Shown one piece after another: positions 49,401 to 62,800 of a DNA stretch of 64,000 nucleotides. Made by a program: the position numbers and the translations under genes. The stretch is taken from the NCBI GenBank assembly GCA_023846275.1, contig CM043878.1, forward strand, positions 11,105,501-11,169,500. Direction: 5' to 3'. Position 1 is the first letter of the stretch. Each line of letters starts with the position of its first letter. Below the pieces are notes generated by a model. That model was not told where the DNA came from. It ran no database searches and worked only from the letters and a program-made list of their open reading frames with translations. The stretch comes from Vanilla planifolia. Its lineage: Eukaryota; Streptophyta; Magnoliopsida; Asparagales; Orchidaceae.

Positions 49401-50500
49401 AATTAATTGATCTATCAAACGGCTTTGAAAGTTTCATTATCATGGATATATTGTTTATTTTTAATATAAAATAATTAAATTCTTAAAATTTGATAAAAAT
49501 CATTGTTTTTTTTAAATTCAATACTATGACTATGTTTTGTTTACTATAAAGTGACTTTTAATCCATACAACTTATTAGCCAATGTTTCTTAAAATTTGTT
49601 AACCTAAATCATATAAAACTCAATCAAAGAACTTGTACTTAAGTCTCATGTATAATATTTGTATCCTCTTAGTGTCTTATTCTATGCATATCATTTCAAT
49701 AAACTTATTCCAACTCTCCTTACATCTCAAAAATGTCTTCCTATGGAGCTTATTAGAATTGAAGCCATGCTCCAAACATTGTTTCATTAACATGTTATTT
49801 TGTTGTGATTTCAAGATGCAAATAATTTGAAGGATATATATCATCTTTGGGAGATTAACATCAAATTTGATTATTTTTGTTTGCATAAGTTAACTAAATA
49901 CTAAAAACAAAGTGTTCATTTTTCATAGGTTAGATTCAAACAATTAATTGAACTTTTAAAAACCTAATTAGCTAAATTAGAATAGAAGTCTGGAGGTGCA
50001 TTATAGACTTAAGAGCCATAAGAATGAATAACACTTACGATTATAGTTATTATGGAAAATTAAGGAAAAATGATAATTTATAAATAAAAATAATGTCCTA
50101 AGATTAAGAAGCAAATGGTGTCTTTGTTGAAACAACGAAGAATGAAATTAATCATTAATTTGAACTTTATTTCATTAAGAGAGACAAGATTGAGTTATTC
50201 TATGCTCTTTTTAAGCTTTCACATATGTCAAAATGAGTTAATTAATATTAAATAAAATTATTTCAAAACAAAAAGGAACATATTGTGTTAGATACATCAT
50301 GTGTTCAAAAAGTTCAAATAGAAAAAAATTGAAAGCAATTTATAAATATTATTTTTGAAAAAGAAAATTAAGGGAATTATTTGTAATATATGCCGTTGTA
50401 ATTTATAAATATTATTTTTAACAACAATAGACATAGCGAAAATATTTTAAAATGAGCATTTTTATTTTTGGACCGTACGAAAAAGCCCGCCTCTCTTATC
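46401..50500. other. AT-rich intergenic DNA before pTAC3
   Basis: No credible coding frame and no terminal repeats seen. Short frames such as 48059-48268 (minus) are weakly protein-like but unrecognised and probably transposon debris. The promoter of the downstream gene should lie in the last few hundred bases. Confidence 0.55.
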
Positions 50501-50531
50501 TAAATCAACTCCACACCCAGTTGTTGCAACG

Positions 50532-50540
50532 ATGGAGTAG
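50532..50540 (+). promoter_or_regulatory. Minimal upstream ORF (ATG-GAG-stop) before pTAC3
   Basis: A two-codon upstream frame ends 12 nt before the pTAC3 start at 50553. It is only relevant if transcription starts upstream of 50532, which cannot be seen here. Confidence 0.35.
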
Positions 50541-50552
50541 GAGAAGAAGCGA

Positions 50553-50897
50553 ATGGCGTTGTCCTGTTCCTCGTCTTCCCAATTCCGTTTCCTGCCTCCT
50601 AAGTTCATCAATGGCCGGCGGCCTACCGCCGTAAACTCATCTGCTGCTGTTGTTGGGAGAAAGGAACGGAGAAGTGCAAGGAAGACGAGGGATGAGGACC
50701 CTTCTTCCACCTCGAAGGTGGAGAAGGCTCTTAGGTTCACCTTCATGGAGGAGCTGATGGATCGTGCGCGGTGCCACGATTCCCATGGGGTATCGCAAGT
50801 CATCTCTGACATGGTCGCTGCTGGGCTCAACCCCGGCCCACGTTCCTTCCATGGACTTGTCGTCTCGTACGCCCTAAGTGGAGACGTCGATGGCGCT
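50553..50897 (+). CDS. PTAC3: pTAC3 exon 1
   Basis: 115 codons ending SGDVDGA, phase 0, donor GCT|gtactt. The donor is weak (gtactt), but the protein joins exon 2 exactly as expected (GDVDGA-TQSLRREL). Reading on in the exon hits a stop after nine more codons. Confidence 0.87.
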
Positions 50898-53800
50898 GTA
50901 CTTTTCTTCACGATTTATTCGTAATTCTGTTTGTGTTCATTTGTTTGGAAATTAATCCAATGCGTCTTATGCATATTTTATAATGTGTTATTCGACAGCC
51001 TTTTGTTTGCTTTCTAGTCCGGGAAGTATGGTATGGAATCGGAGTAGTGATGCGGTTATGCTTATTTTCTATTGGAGTCCTAGGTTACAGAGATCTTGGC
51101 TTGGACCATTATTTAAAAGAAATCTAGTTGGTTAGAAAATAGTGCTCTAATTAAAAAGTATTATTATTATTATTAATATTCGGTTTGAAAGCATGTGATA
51201 ATGGTGCAATCAGTAACATTCTACTGTAAAAATAGCTGTCAGGATGATATTTCTATCACATTATCACGAAAGGTTGACAAGAACAAATGCCATTTGTTAT
51301 TTGCATCTCTGATGTACTTTGAGACAAGTGGCATGTCTGAGTGTAAATTTTAAAATGATTCATTAGAATTGGCTAATGTCATGCCGATATTGGTAGGGAA
51401 AGTAAGAACTAGATGTAAAGGAAAAAGTGCATACTCCTTTTCCTTATTTTAGTTGAGCAATGTAGAACTGGTGCCATGTTCTTAGAATAGAGAGCTAGGG
51501 TGAAAGGAGAAGAAAAACTTAGTCTAGGAGAGAATACTAGAAATAATCAAGTATTTGGTTACAATCAGAAGATTAGAGGTGGAATCTACATCCTTTAAAT
51601 AGTGGCCTTACAACTTGTTTTATGGATGATCGAGATAGTGTAGAGCCGCTTTGGTTTGATAATATCATGCTCCACTTGGAATGTTAGCTAATAGTTAGCT
51701 ATAATCATCAAAGTAGAAGCCACTCTACATTGAGATGTTGGAAACAATTATAATATTATTTTAGATGATTTTCAGTTGAGGTGATAACTTCCAATTTCAT
51801 GGAACACAATATAGTGTCCATCGAACTAAGAAGGATGATCTATGAGATCTTTATTCCACAGTACTGCTCTTTAAGAGAAGATCTGTGATTTGTTTGTTTG
51901 AGGGCTTGAGGTGTCTCAAAAGCCTCAGATTTGTTGTAGGGTGTGTGAGTGCTTCGTTCCAATTGCTATCCCCTTCTTTAAGTTGCTTTGCAACCATTGA
52001 ATGTAGTGGACAAAGGAATGCTTGAAGGATTTCTTGGATTGAAGGGCAATCTTAGCACTACCCCATTCTTGAGTAGCCTAGTGTAGGATATAAGGTTAAC
52101 CATATTAGGAGTGTTTTATCAAATCTTAGGTATTTGCCATTTCACACATAATTGATTCGTCTTATAGTCTCCTCAACTAAATCCCTTTATCGTCACTCCC
52201 AACATTTCTAAACCTTCTCCTTACTTCATTAAAAGCCCAGCCTAGTCATCTTTCACATATGAAATTCTAAAACAAGCTTATTATTAAGAATTACTAAATT
52301 TTCTCTCTTTTATTGACTTCAAACTCTATAAAAATTATATCTTTTCCCACTCAAGTTATCTTGTCACACACTACATATTCTTTCTTGAAGATCTTGGTCA
52401 AAATCCACAAGCTTCTTGATATTGTCATTTTCTCTTTCTATCCTATTTTCTTCTTTCAAAATTTGGTTCATTACTTCCTCCATTTGTGACATTATCTTCC
52501 CCATGATATGTTTATCACTTTTTGTTATTAAAGTGAAGATTATGAGATTATTAGGAGCCTTGAAGACCTCTTAAATTTTCTTAAGATTACTTAAGATTGA
52601 AGATCCCTAAAGAACCTTAAAGAACATCAACGATCTTTGAAGATCACTAGACATCCTAATGATTTTAGATGATCCTAGAAAATCCCTCAAGATGTCTGAA
52701 GATTTCTAATGTTTTAACAAAATGCTATTTTTAAATACTAGGTGAGTGACATAAAGGCTTTGGTAGTTAATATGATTATAGGGGTGATAACTTTAAAATT
52801 TTTGTAAGTGCATTATTTTTTTATTGTAATAAAATTATTTGAAATTTGAGATTAATTTATTAGATTGTAAATCTATAAATAATGATTGTGTTACTCATTA
52901 GATTTTACTCAATTTGCAAACCAAGTCATAAATCTTGGGCAATTTGATCATGAAACTTCTGAGTAACTATTAAAGAGTTTCATCTTAATTTTTTAGTCCA
53001 TTTAAATAACATTACTTTGATAGTTGATATGAATTTTTATGAAGAACTATTTGGTGATTGTATTAATGCCTTGTTATTGTTCTTAGTTTGTTTGTTCTAT
53101 AAAAAAAGTTTGATAGATCAAATGAGTAAAGCATTTACATCATCCATTCATCGAAATCATAGAGACCATCATTATGACTTACATAAAAATGTTATTGATA
53201 TTGACACTCACGTTTGATGGTGTGCATTGCGATTGGTTAATTCAAATGGATTGCTTTTTTAACTATTATGACATAGATGGCTATTACAAAGTAAATTATG
53301 TAGTTTAAAAACATGTCAAAAAAATTAACTAAATACTTTAGATATAGAATAATTGTTGGACAGCAAAGTTTTTACTTATTACAATTAAAAGAGTTTTTGT
53401 GGATAAGTGTTGTTTTACATATCCTAATAGGAATTATTAAGATATTTATAGGTTTAGCATTAGAAATGCTACAAATTTGTTAGCTTCACAAGATCATTTG
53501 AAGCCACGATCTCTTTCAATATTGGTTATATTCGTAGTCACAAATTCGTCGATGCATATCAAGTTTTTTTTGTAACTTTTTTGTTTAAGGATGAACTAAA
53601 AGTAACTTTCATCATCTTATCCTTATGTTAGAAAAAGAAGAGATTTCCTTTTTTGATAAATACAAAAAAGTGAACAATATGAAAATTGTTTTAAAAATAT
53701 TGGAGTACCACATAACAAAAGCTTTAAGAAACCCCGAAGATATTTTATAGAAATCTTTTTATGTTTTTTTTTCTTTTGTATATAAATCTAAATTTTTTTT

Positions 53801-56800
53801 TCTCTATATGCTTAATTTAACTAAGCAACGTTTTAGATCTAACAATTTTTAGTGTGTTGAGTTAGTCAATTAAAGTGGGTCTCTTAAAAAATTGGATAGA
53901 GATAATAAGTTAATATATATTTATCAAAATATATATTACCTTTTATTATTTGAAAAATTTTATGCTAAGACTTTTGAGTTATGTAAGAATATTAAGATTG
54001 ATATTTTGTTTTAAATTTATTATGATATCTATTTTTTAGAAATATCTTTAATGTTTAAATTTTTTTTCACTTTGTAGAAGATTAATACATAAAAAATAAT
54101 TGTGGATATACTTTGTTAGTTAAAAATTTGATAAACATTTTTTGATGTTTTTTTATCTAATTATTTTAATCACTGCTTTTTATTTGACTTTATTCTTGTA
54201 ATATATTTTGTTATTATCAAATTTCAGAAGCATTAAAAGAACCATCTCTCATGTGCTGTTTTGCTCACTAAGGATTTGGAGAGATTTGTATCAAGTTTGA
54301 TAAGATATATAATTCTGTGGGATATTGTTTTTTGTAGTGTGGTGGATTGATGCAAAATATGTTGCATTATTGGGAAGATAGCATGACTCTACATGCCAAA
54401 TATGATCCAAATAAAATTTAAGTCAAATTAGAGTTAAATTAATGAAAAATTGCCTCCAAAAATTTGTTTAATGGGTTCTCAGTTACTTATTGGGTCTAAT
54501 ATAGGTCATTGTGGTCATTTATGAGACTTTTTAGAGGCATTAGAAGCCTTAGATGCTTTGAAGATATTGCCACCTTTTTAGAATTGGTTAGATGTCATCA
54601 CATAAAAATTGGCATGTACTCTATTTGAATTTGAATAAGTTTGTTAACATTATGTTGAGTCATCATTCTTTTGTGGACAAATTTGAATTATTTTGAATTT
54701 TCTTCTTCATGAGCATGTGTTTTTAAATCAAAGTGATGGAATGAAATGTAATTGATTTTGGATGCAAATTTGTTGTCTTGCATATCTCTTTTTTTTCTTT
54801 CTAACACTAGCAAGAGGTCATTTTTTTTACTGATTTTGTTCTATTTGTGATAATGTCTCTCTCCAAATAAGATTAGCCCATATTCCTGCACAGAATAACT
54901 CAAAAAGAGCTTCAAAACCTAACTAAATTACTTTGACTCAATTGTCAATCTATTGCCTCTACTGATCTTCTTTCTCTAGTACTTTTTAAACCTGAAGTTT
55001 CTCTTACTAATCCAGTGTTGTCAAACTAACTTGTCTAGCTTTCCTCATACTTTGGACCTTAATTGCATACCAATCCAAGCCCTTCCTCATCTCCTTTCCC
55101 AAGATATCTTCTTAAATCGAGCCTTAAACTAGTCTATTATTTCTTAAGTCAAAATTTTCTTCAAAGTCATGTTCATCACTTCCAAACTTCTTAAAATTTC
55201 TTCTCAAATCTTTAAAAGTATTACTCAATCATTTTGTTCATAAGAAATTTTAAAGCCAAGGTTATTCTTAAAATATACTAAATTTTATCTTTGTATATGT
55301 TTTTTCTTTAATTGATCCCTACATCAAAATCATATCTCAGCCAGCCAAAGTCATCCTTTTGCACATCTTGTATTATCTTTTTAAGATATTGGGCCTAATC
55401 CACAATGTTCTTTGTATTATTACCTTTGCTCTCTATTTGTCTTCTTCTTTCACAATTTAGGTTATTATCTCCACCATTAGTAAAGTTTTCTTCCCTACCA
55501 CATGCCTTTCAAACAGTTAATTCTATATTAATATGATGAATTTTTTGCAGTGGGATTTATGGTTTTTTGCTCATTCTTATGACCATAAATTTCAGATTTT
55601 CTTCCCATCTTTGATCTAGAAAATTATATTTTGACGTGCATTCAGTTAAATGATGCAGACACAGTCACTAAGAAGGGAACTGAGCATAGGTCTATGTCCT
55701 TTGCATGAAACCTTTGTTGCTATGGTTCGTTTGTTTGGTTCTCAAGGCCATCCAAACAGGGGCTTGGAGGTGCTTGCCGCAATGGAGAAGTTGAATTTTG
55801 ATATACGCAAGGCTTGGTTGTGTCTAGTTGGTATTTGCCTTTGTGCTAATCCATATCGTGACATTATGTGCTTCAATTTGATTGAGGATACCTTCTAAAT
55901 GCAGAGGAACTAGTCAAGAACCATCATCTGGATGATGCCAATGCTGTGTTTTTGGAGGGACTAAAGGGAGGTTTGAGAGCTACTGATGAACTCTATGACC
56001 GCTTAATTGAAGAAGATTGTAAAGCTGGGGACCATTCGAATGCTTTGACCATAGCATATGAGATGGAGGCTGCAGGAAGAATGGCAACCACCTTCCATTT
56101 TAATTGTCTGCTCAGTGTACAAGTAAGGGCTTGCTCTGAGCAAATATTGATTCATTTGTGATATTTTAATGTGAATCTTTCTAGTTAGCCAAATGGTGCA
56201 ATATACGTGTGACATATCCTTTGTTTTTTTACTTGCCAACTTCATTGTTTGCAAATGTTAGAACAATGAAGTGCATGGACTCTTCTTTGTGCTTACTTTC
56301 TTAGTTTACGCTAAAAATGGGTATCATAGCATCATTTTATAAGTGCAGTTGTAGATGTTGTTAACATCAATTTGATTGCAGTATATCTTTTGTTCTATGT
56401 TGGATAGCTCCTTCAATTTTTCAAAATAGTCAAATAGGTCCCCATAATTTGAATCACATAAGATATATGTCCTTGGACTTTTTGTTCCTAGATTTCTCTT
56501 TCTTATAAGGATTTATTTGCACAATTATCTTAACAATCGGGACTTGTATAGTTTTTGTTTGAAAGATATTTTATGGAAAAAAAGGTGCGGGACCTTGTTG
56601 TTATCATAACAAACTATAGGAATCTATTTGATTATTTTTGAAACGGAAGGGATATATTCATGCATAGGAGTATAGTTGATGAACCTGTTGTCAGTTTATA
56701 CCAAAAAATTCATATTCAGATGCTTGAAAGGGGATACAATAAGTGCATGAACTATATGTAGTTAAGTGGTTATGCCTGAAGGCTGAGAGCACACCATTTT

Positions 56801-59800
56801 TGGCACAGAGCTGCATCTGAGGATTGAGGGAAAGGAAACTGTTGAGTTGAACAATTTTCAATTGTATAAATTTTAGTGCCTGAAAGCATGGAGGCTGAAC
56901 ATAAGTAAACCTTTTGTGAGGGGAAAAGTTGGTAATTTTGGTCTTTTAATGTCTGCTGAGTTTGTATTTTGGTACCACTTGTAATTATGTTTGTTGTCCA
57001 ATGTCTGGCTAGTTTGATATTGACCCTTGGTTCATTCATTTTTCGTTTGATGGGTCCTACCATGGTTCTGGACATTCCTGTTTGTTTTTACAGATTTTAG
57101 TTTGTCAGTATTAGAGCCCTTGGGGATGAAAACCAGAGAGGAACACATGTCAATTAAGTTGCACCTCTTGCCTGTAAAGTTTTTAATAACGTAATTTATA
57201 GGTTTGGAAGTTTTGAGGTTGGAATTGCTTGAGACTGTTATAGGTTAAAACTGATTGTGATGGGGAGTTGGTTGAAGCTAACTTATAGTTTTATTAAGGC
57301 TAAGGATTCATAATGGAAGATGCAGCCTTGACAACTTTACTTTAAGCTACACTGGTTAGAGAAGAAATTGGGGAACACAGTTAATCAATTATCATGCTCC
57401 AAATACTAGATAGAAGCTCTTCAGATAAAGGTCAGAACATTAGTATTACATAAAAAAGATTAAAACCCACTAAAAAGACTCATACAAAACTATTAGAGTA
57501 GTCAATTCAGCTGCCGAGAGTTAGGTTTGACTGACTAAACATTCCAAGGTTTGTTTTGACTCTCTTGTATGGTTTTTTTAACTTGACTGATTGTGTTTCC
57601 TAAACTATATGAGTCATGGTTTTAGGCAACGCACAAAATGTATAAACGTCATATATTTAAAGAAATAACTAGTATGACTAATTGGACAATTAGTAAGTCA
57701 TATTGTTAAGAATGTTGATGCTTTTTTTGTTTAATGTATGGTATGTTGCAGGTTGAAAATGCACAACTAAGTTGACTGACCATTTTTTTGTCCATGTATA
57801 TATGTGTATACACAGATCTCAAAGCACCAAAAATACTCACTATTGACAACCATGATTCCAAATATAGGTATTAATATGGATTTGGAACCGTTATTAATAA
57901 ATTGTCTTTTCTGATCAAGATGAAGGGATGACCCTATATTGAATCTCCAAAAAATTACAAATAGGGCAGATATTGAATTGTGATCTTGAGCCAAGTCACC
58001 ATTAGATCGAGGTCAGACTGCCTATTTTTTTTGGACCATTTCAACTTGTGGATCATTTCAATGCTGGCTTTGGACAGATTTTATTCAATGACAAGCTGGT
58101 TCACAAAGCCAAGCCAACTTGGTTTAACCCTCTTTTATAAATATTATATATATATTGTTCAATTTTTGGGCATTTAAACTCAGTAGTGCTTGTATTTGCT
58201 AGTTTTTAAATATAAAATTATAATGCAACATTAAATTTTTGTTCACATTTGTTTGATAGACGTTTGTAAAGTTATATACAAGTTTTAATTTATGCTAATA
58301 TTACACATGCTTTATTTTATTTATGTAGATATAATTTAATAGATGATTTCAATTATGCACACATTAATTATATATGCATCTTCTAATTTAAATACACTTA
58401 ATTTAGTTATACTTTACTATTTAAGTTGTGAGTATATAATTTTATGTTTGTGTGGTCATGTTTATTATTTACGCAAGAATGAATATTTAAAAGCACATAA
58501 ATTGAATTGTATGCACGTTATATAATTCAGCACATACAAAATGTGTATTACATTATATTAATTAAAAAATTGATCCTAATGCGAGCAGGTTGGGGTGATT
58601 TTACCTAAGCTCAAAATCAGATTTACATTAGGATGATCTGCATTGTGAGCTGTGGCCCAGGCACTTTGGATTGCATGTGATTTGAGCAAAAATTCAAATC
58701 AATCCTTAATCGACTTTCGATATTCATTCTAAAATTTCACTCTAAATAACAAAGCTTGATTTTGATAAGTGCAGGAGATAAACTTGATGAGGAATCAAGT
58801 TGGCATAAAAACTTGATGCATTTCTTGTACCACAAGTACATCGTTGTGGTTTCATTTGGTTCAGTGGTTATGTTTAAGACAATGAAGTGAAAATGCAGTG
58901 AGGTTCTTGAGGTGAGAATGTGGGATTGAAATGGAATGATGTTCCATAAACTTTAGTGACAATGCGATATTAGAAACAAACTTATTATATAAAGATCACA
59001 TTATTCTTCGATTTTTGAAGATAAGACAAAAGTGTCCGATTATTCTGCAAAGAAAAATGTCGAGAGCATTTGTAAAAATTTTAGTGCAATGTCTGAAATG
59101 GGATCCATCACATGAAATTACAATGTAGCCGCTAAGTATAACTGCATTCCAATGCAATGCTAAGAGGTCAAAATATTGTGGTTTAACATCCTAAACAAAA
59201 AGGGCCTAGAAAGTGCAACAATTAGGCTGTTCTTTTGTACCACCAACAGAGTATTCATTCATCATAGCAATCCACCTTACTGTTGGCATGCTAGTTCATA
59301 TGCTAGAATCAACCCTTAAAGAAACTGAACTAAACTTTAACTCTGCATGTTGTTGTAGAGAAGCAATTAATCCAACATGATGGCTGTACATTATCGACAA
59401 AGAAATAGCTGATTGCCAACATAAGAACAAATACATGGTAGCAACCTCATGCAATGAAATGAAATAATAATTAAATCATGGTGCCAACATGTTTGATCAA
59501 ATCTTTGTGAGCAGCAATTGGAGTAACACCATATGGATCAGAAGGATATGTTCCACTCTCGTGCAGAGTAGAGAAATAAGATGATGCAAACAAGAAATTC
59601 ACATTTACAACTAAGTTGTTAGAAGTAATTAATCATCTGGTATTTAAATTAAAATAAGCTATTATAACAACATGATTAATCTTTCTACTAGTCTAGAAAT
59701 TTTGGTCATTCCAAAGCACCAATTTTTTTATCCAGTTAAGCTTCTAGTTGGAAGCTGTTAACTTTCAAAATTAGTGAATATCAAACTTTTATGTTCTCTG

Positions 59801-62800
59801 AACTGTTTTCTCTTAGTTCTTTATTGTGAACTATCAACTAACACATCTAATTCATTAATTACTACATTGGATACGAAGATGAGTCATTCATGAAAGTTAT
59901 AGTTAATGCGAAACACTTGATAGCCCATGCAATTTCAGGGAAGTATTGAAATATGATGGTGCTTGTTAGATAATTTTATTTCTAGCTGATTGGAATTCAA
60001 ATAATTTTTCTCTTTCTCCATTGTCTCTCTTCTTGTCCACAGAAGTATTCAAAAGAAATGTGGTAGGAGCCACTAGAAAAGTAGTTTAAGTGGAAGATAA
60101 CTGTTTTATAGTATCAACCCTACGAGCTTATGAAGTGTTTTTAAAGAAGAACAATTGTCTAACTTATTAAGTATCTTGTTTTAATTTTACCAAGTCAATT
60201 CTTTTTGGGAATGGTTTAAATTTGATTGAAAACAAATACATATTTGTGAAGTCATTGTGCAATATTTAGTGTGGTTGAATTAGAACATATATCTTATTCA
60301 AGAATTAATCTAAAATTGTGAAATGTAAAGAAAATTACATTGACACTTAGAGATAAAGAGGGAGGGAGAGAGTTCTTCTTCCCTTAGAAGCAATACAAGA
60401 TTAAGAAATTTGTTAGAGAGAATTAAAAAGATAACAGCAAAGATGAGCTTAATCTAATGTAGAAAATGGCTAGATTCAAATCATAATCAAATTTAATAAT
60501 GGTGTCTAAAAAATGGAAGATGGTGGTCTTTTGCATTATTCTTGTAGACCTTATTTGATAGACCAGGAGGTCAATTGAGGGAGAGCTGATGTCAGCTTTC
60601 ATGTGAAATGACACTTCATAGTTTTTTATGATGTTCCAAAGGAGCTTGTGTTCTCTAATTGATGTGTCAAGTGCCACTATAATAAATTGATGTTGCAACT
60701 AATGTGATAGATCCCCTCATGGTCTCAAAAATGTCTATGGTTATGGATGAATATTGGCATGAATCTTGTTATCTTGACATAAATAGTCGTCTCCAGCCAT
60801 TTCCCTCGATAGAGGAGTGTCAATTGAGATGAAGTATTTTGTCAAGTTTGATGACTTGTGGCCTGTAGGTAATGAACAGTGAATTCAACTCCCATGTAAC
60901 ACTATTATGTGCCTTGAAATTAGTATTGCTATCTACAGTGAAAATTGCATTGTAAACCTTTGTGTATGTGTTGGTCGTCGATCTCTTTATCTTTTGGTTT
61001 TTTTAGTGTATGAAGAGTTTCTTGTATTTTTGTCTGTACAAAACGGCATTCGACAAAATGATGTAGTTTATGTTATATAATTTTAAATATTGTAGTAAGA
61101 ATATGAAATATAAATTAACAGAAATTTTATCGATTTGATGCCCGTTTTTAAAGTAGCCAAGCTTTCTTCATTGAAAGAATTCTAGTTTGAAATTTTAGTA
61201 TTTGCTATCTTAGTGCCTTTACTATTTGAGATGGAAAAAAATATATAATCATTGTCATTACTTTGGAAAACTTAATGGCAATACTCCCATGACAACTAAG
61301 TGAATCATCTTTTGAGCCTACCTACAACATCTTCAATTGAGTTTAGGAACTATCTAAGATTCATCTTCAGAGGCGGTTGTGTAAACTTCTCCTTAAGAGG
61401 AACAACTATCTATGCACATTTTAGGCTTGGCTAATTTATTTAGGGAATTTGAGGTATGAAGTCGATGATGAAAGTTATTGGAAAACATATGTCTTTTGTT
61501 CTCTAGCTTGAGGTAATTTTTTAATTTTTGAATTTGGTTGTGTTATTTTCTGTAATCTTTTTGAGATGTAATGATGAATAATATGTAAGTTTTGTCACAT
61601 TGGATATGCTTTACGTCTTTTTAGATGCTTTATTTTTATTTGTTTATGGACATGGCAATGAGGGCATATGTTGTCCGTTTCACCATCTCAAGACATGAAT
61701 GGTCAAGATCATTAGTGCCTTTAAAAGATTGAGTTATCGTAATTTGTTTCAAAGTTTTATTATAAACTTTTATTTTTCACATTCATTTGTACTGCGCATG
61801 TTCAAGCTTTCTTGTTCCTCATTTTTACCCACATTTTCTTTGTTCTCTTGAATGACTTTGTTTATTGTTGGAGATAGCATCTGAAAAGAACATTGTTGTT
61901 GATGGAGACATAGCCGAGCTCCTCCATAAAAAATTTCATAGAGAACTTGACCATTTCAATATCTCATGTTATCAATGGGAATGTTGATAGGTGACCTCTT
62001 TAGAGATTGGTTGTGATCATGCCTTATGTGAGGGAGTGATTATATATAATGAAAGATTAAACAATGATCTTCTTTAGAGATTTCCTGCTTTTTATATTTT
62101 GATAACAATGCAGTAGTGCGTATGTTGAAGTTATTCTAAAAAAATGTATTGTTTTAATGATTTATTGCATCATATGCATTTATATGGACAATGTTCACAC
62201 CTAAACATCTAACAATTTTTGTAGTTCATAATTAAAAAAGAGCCTATTAAAAATGCTGATCAGTGAAGTCTAAATAAACAAATAGAATGAGCGTTACACA
62301 ATGAGAATGTTGAAATGGATTAATGTTATGATTGAAGGTATATGATTAAAAATAAGTTTATTTGGAAGGTGCAGCACAGATTGGGGACATGGTTGGAGAA
62401 AATAAAATTAGATGGTTAAAATGTATTAAACTTAGACTACTTAATGGTTTTGTTAAAAGTTAGAAAATAGCATGCAAAAAATTCATGAAAAACGACTACT
62501 TAAAAGCACAAAATGTGCTTGTATATTAAGTAGGACTTGTTAATGGATAGAATATAATTGCATTGAAGCATTTATATATTGGTACAAAATGATAGACAAT
62601 TTTCTGTGATTTATTCCCCTGTTTTGTTTGTAGCTGGGGATGTCAAACCTACCCAAATTGTTGTGTTATGGCAGTCTATTTTGTGTTGCATCCATGCCTT
62701 ATTGCCGAATCCTCTTTCACCTCAATGTAAGGGGATGTTGGGGCAGTGCATTAGGACTTTAAGCATCATATTTGAAGCATGTTTGGCATCTTGAATGTTT

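Larger units (their letters stand above)
50898..55658 (+). other. PTAC3: pTAC3 intron 1 (4.8 kb)
   Basis: AT-rich, no gene inside. It contains two diverged direct copies of a sequence at about 52100-52515 and 54950-55510, listed separately. Confidence 0.75.

Noticed and set aside
50462-50911. 149-codon minus-strand frame
   Set aside because: Antisense shadow of pTAC3 exon 1.
55831-55898. Continuation of pTAC3 exon 2 to a stop at 55898
   Set aside because: This is the 74-nt intron 2; splicing at 55830/55905 restores the conserved LVEELV sequence.
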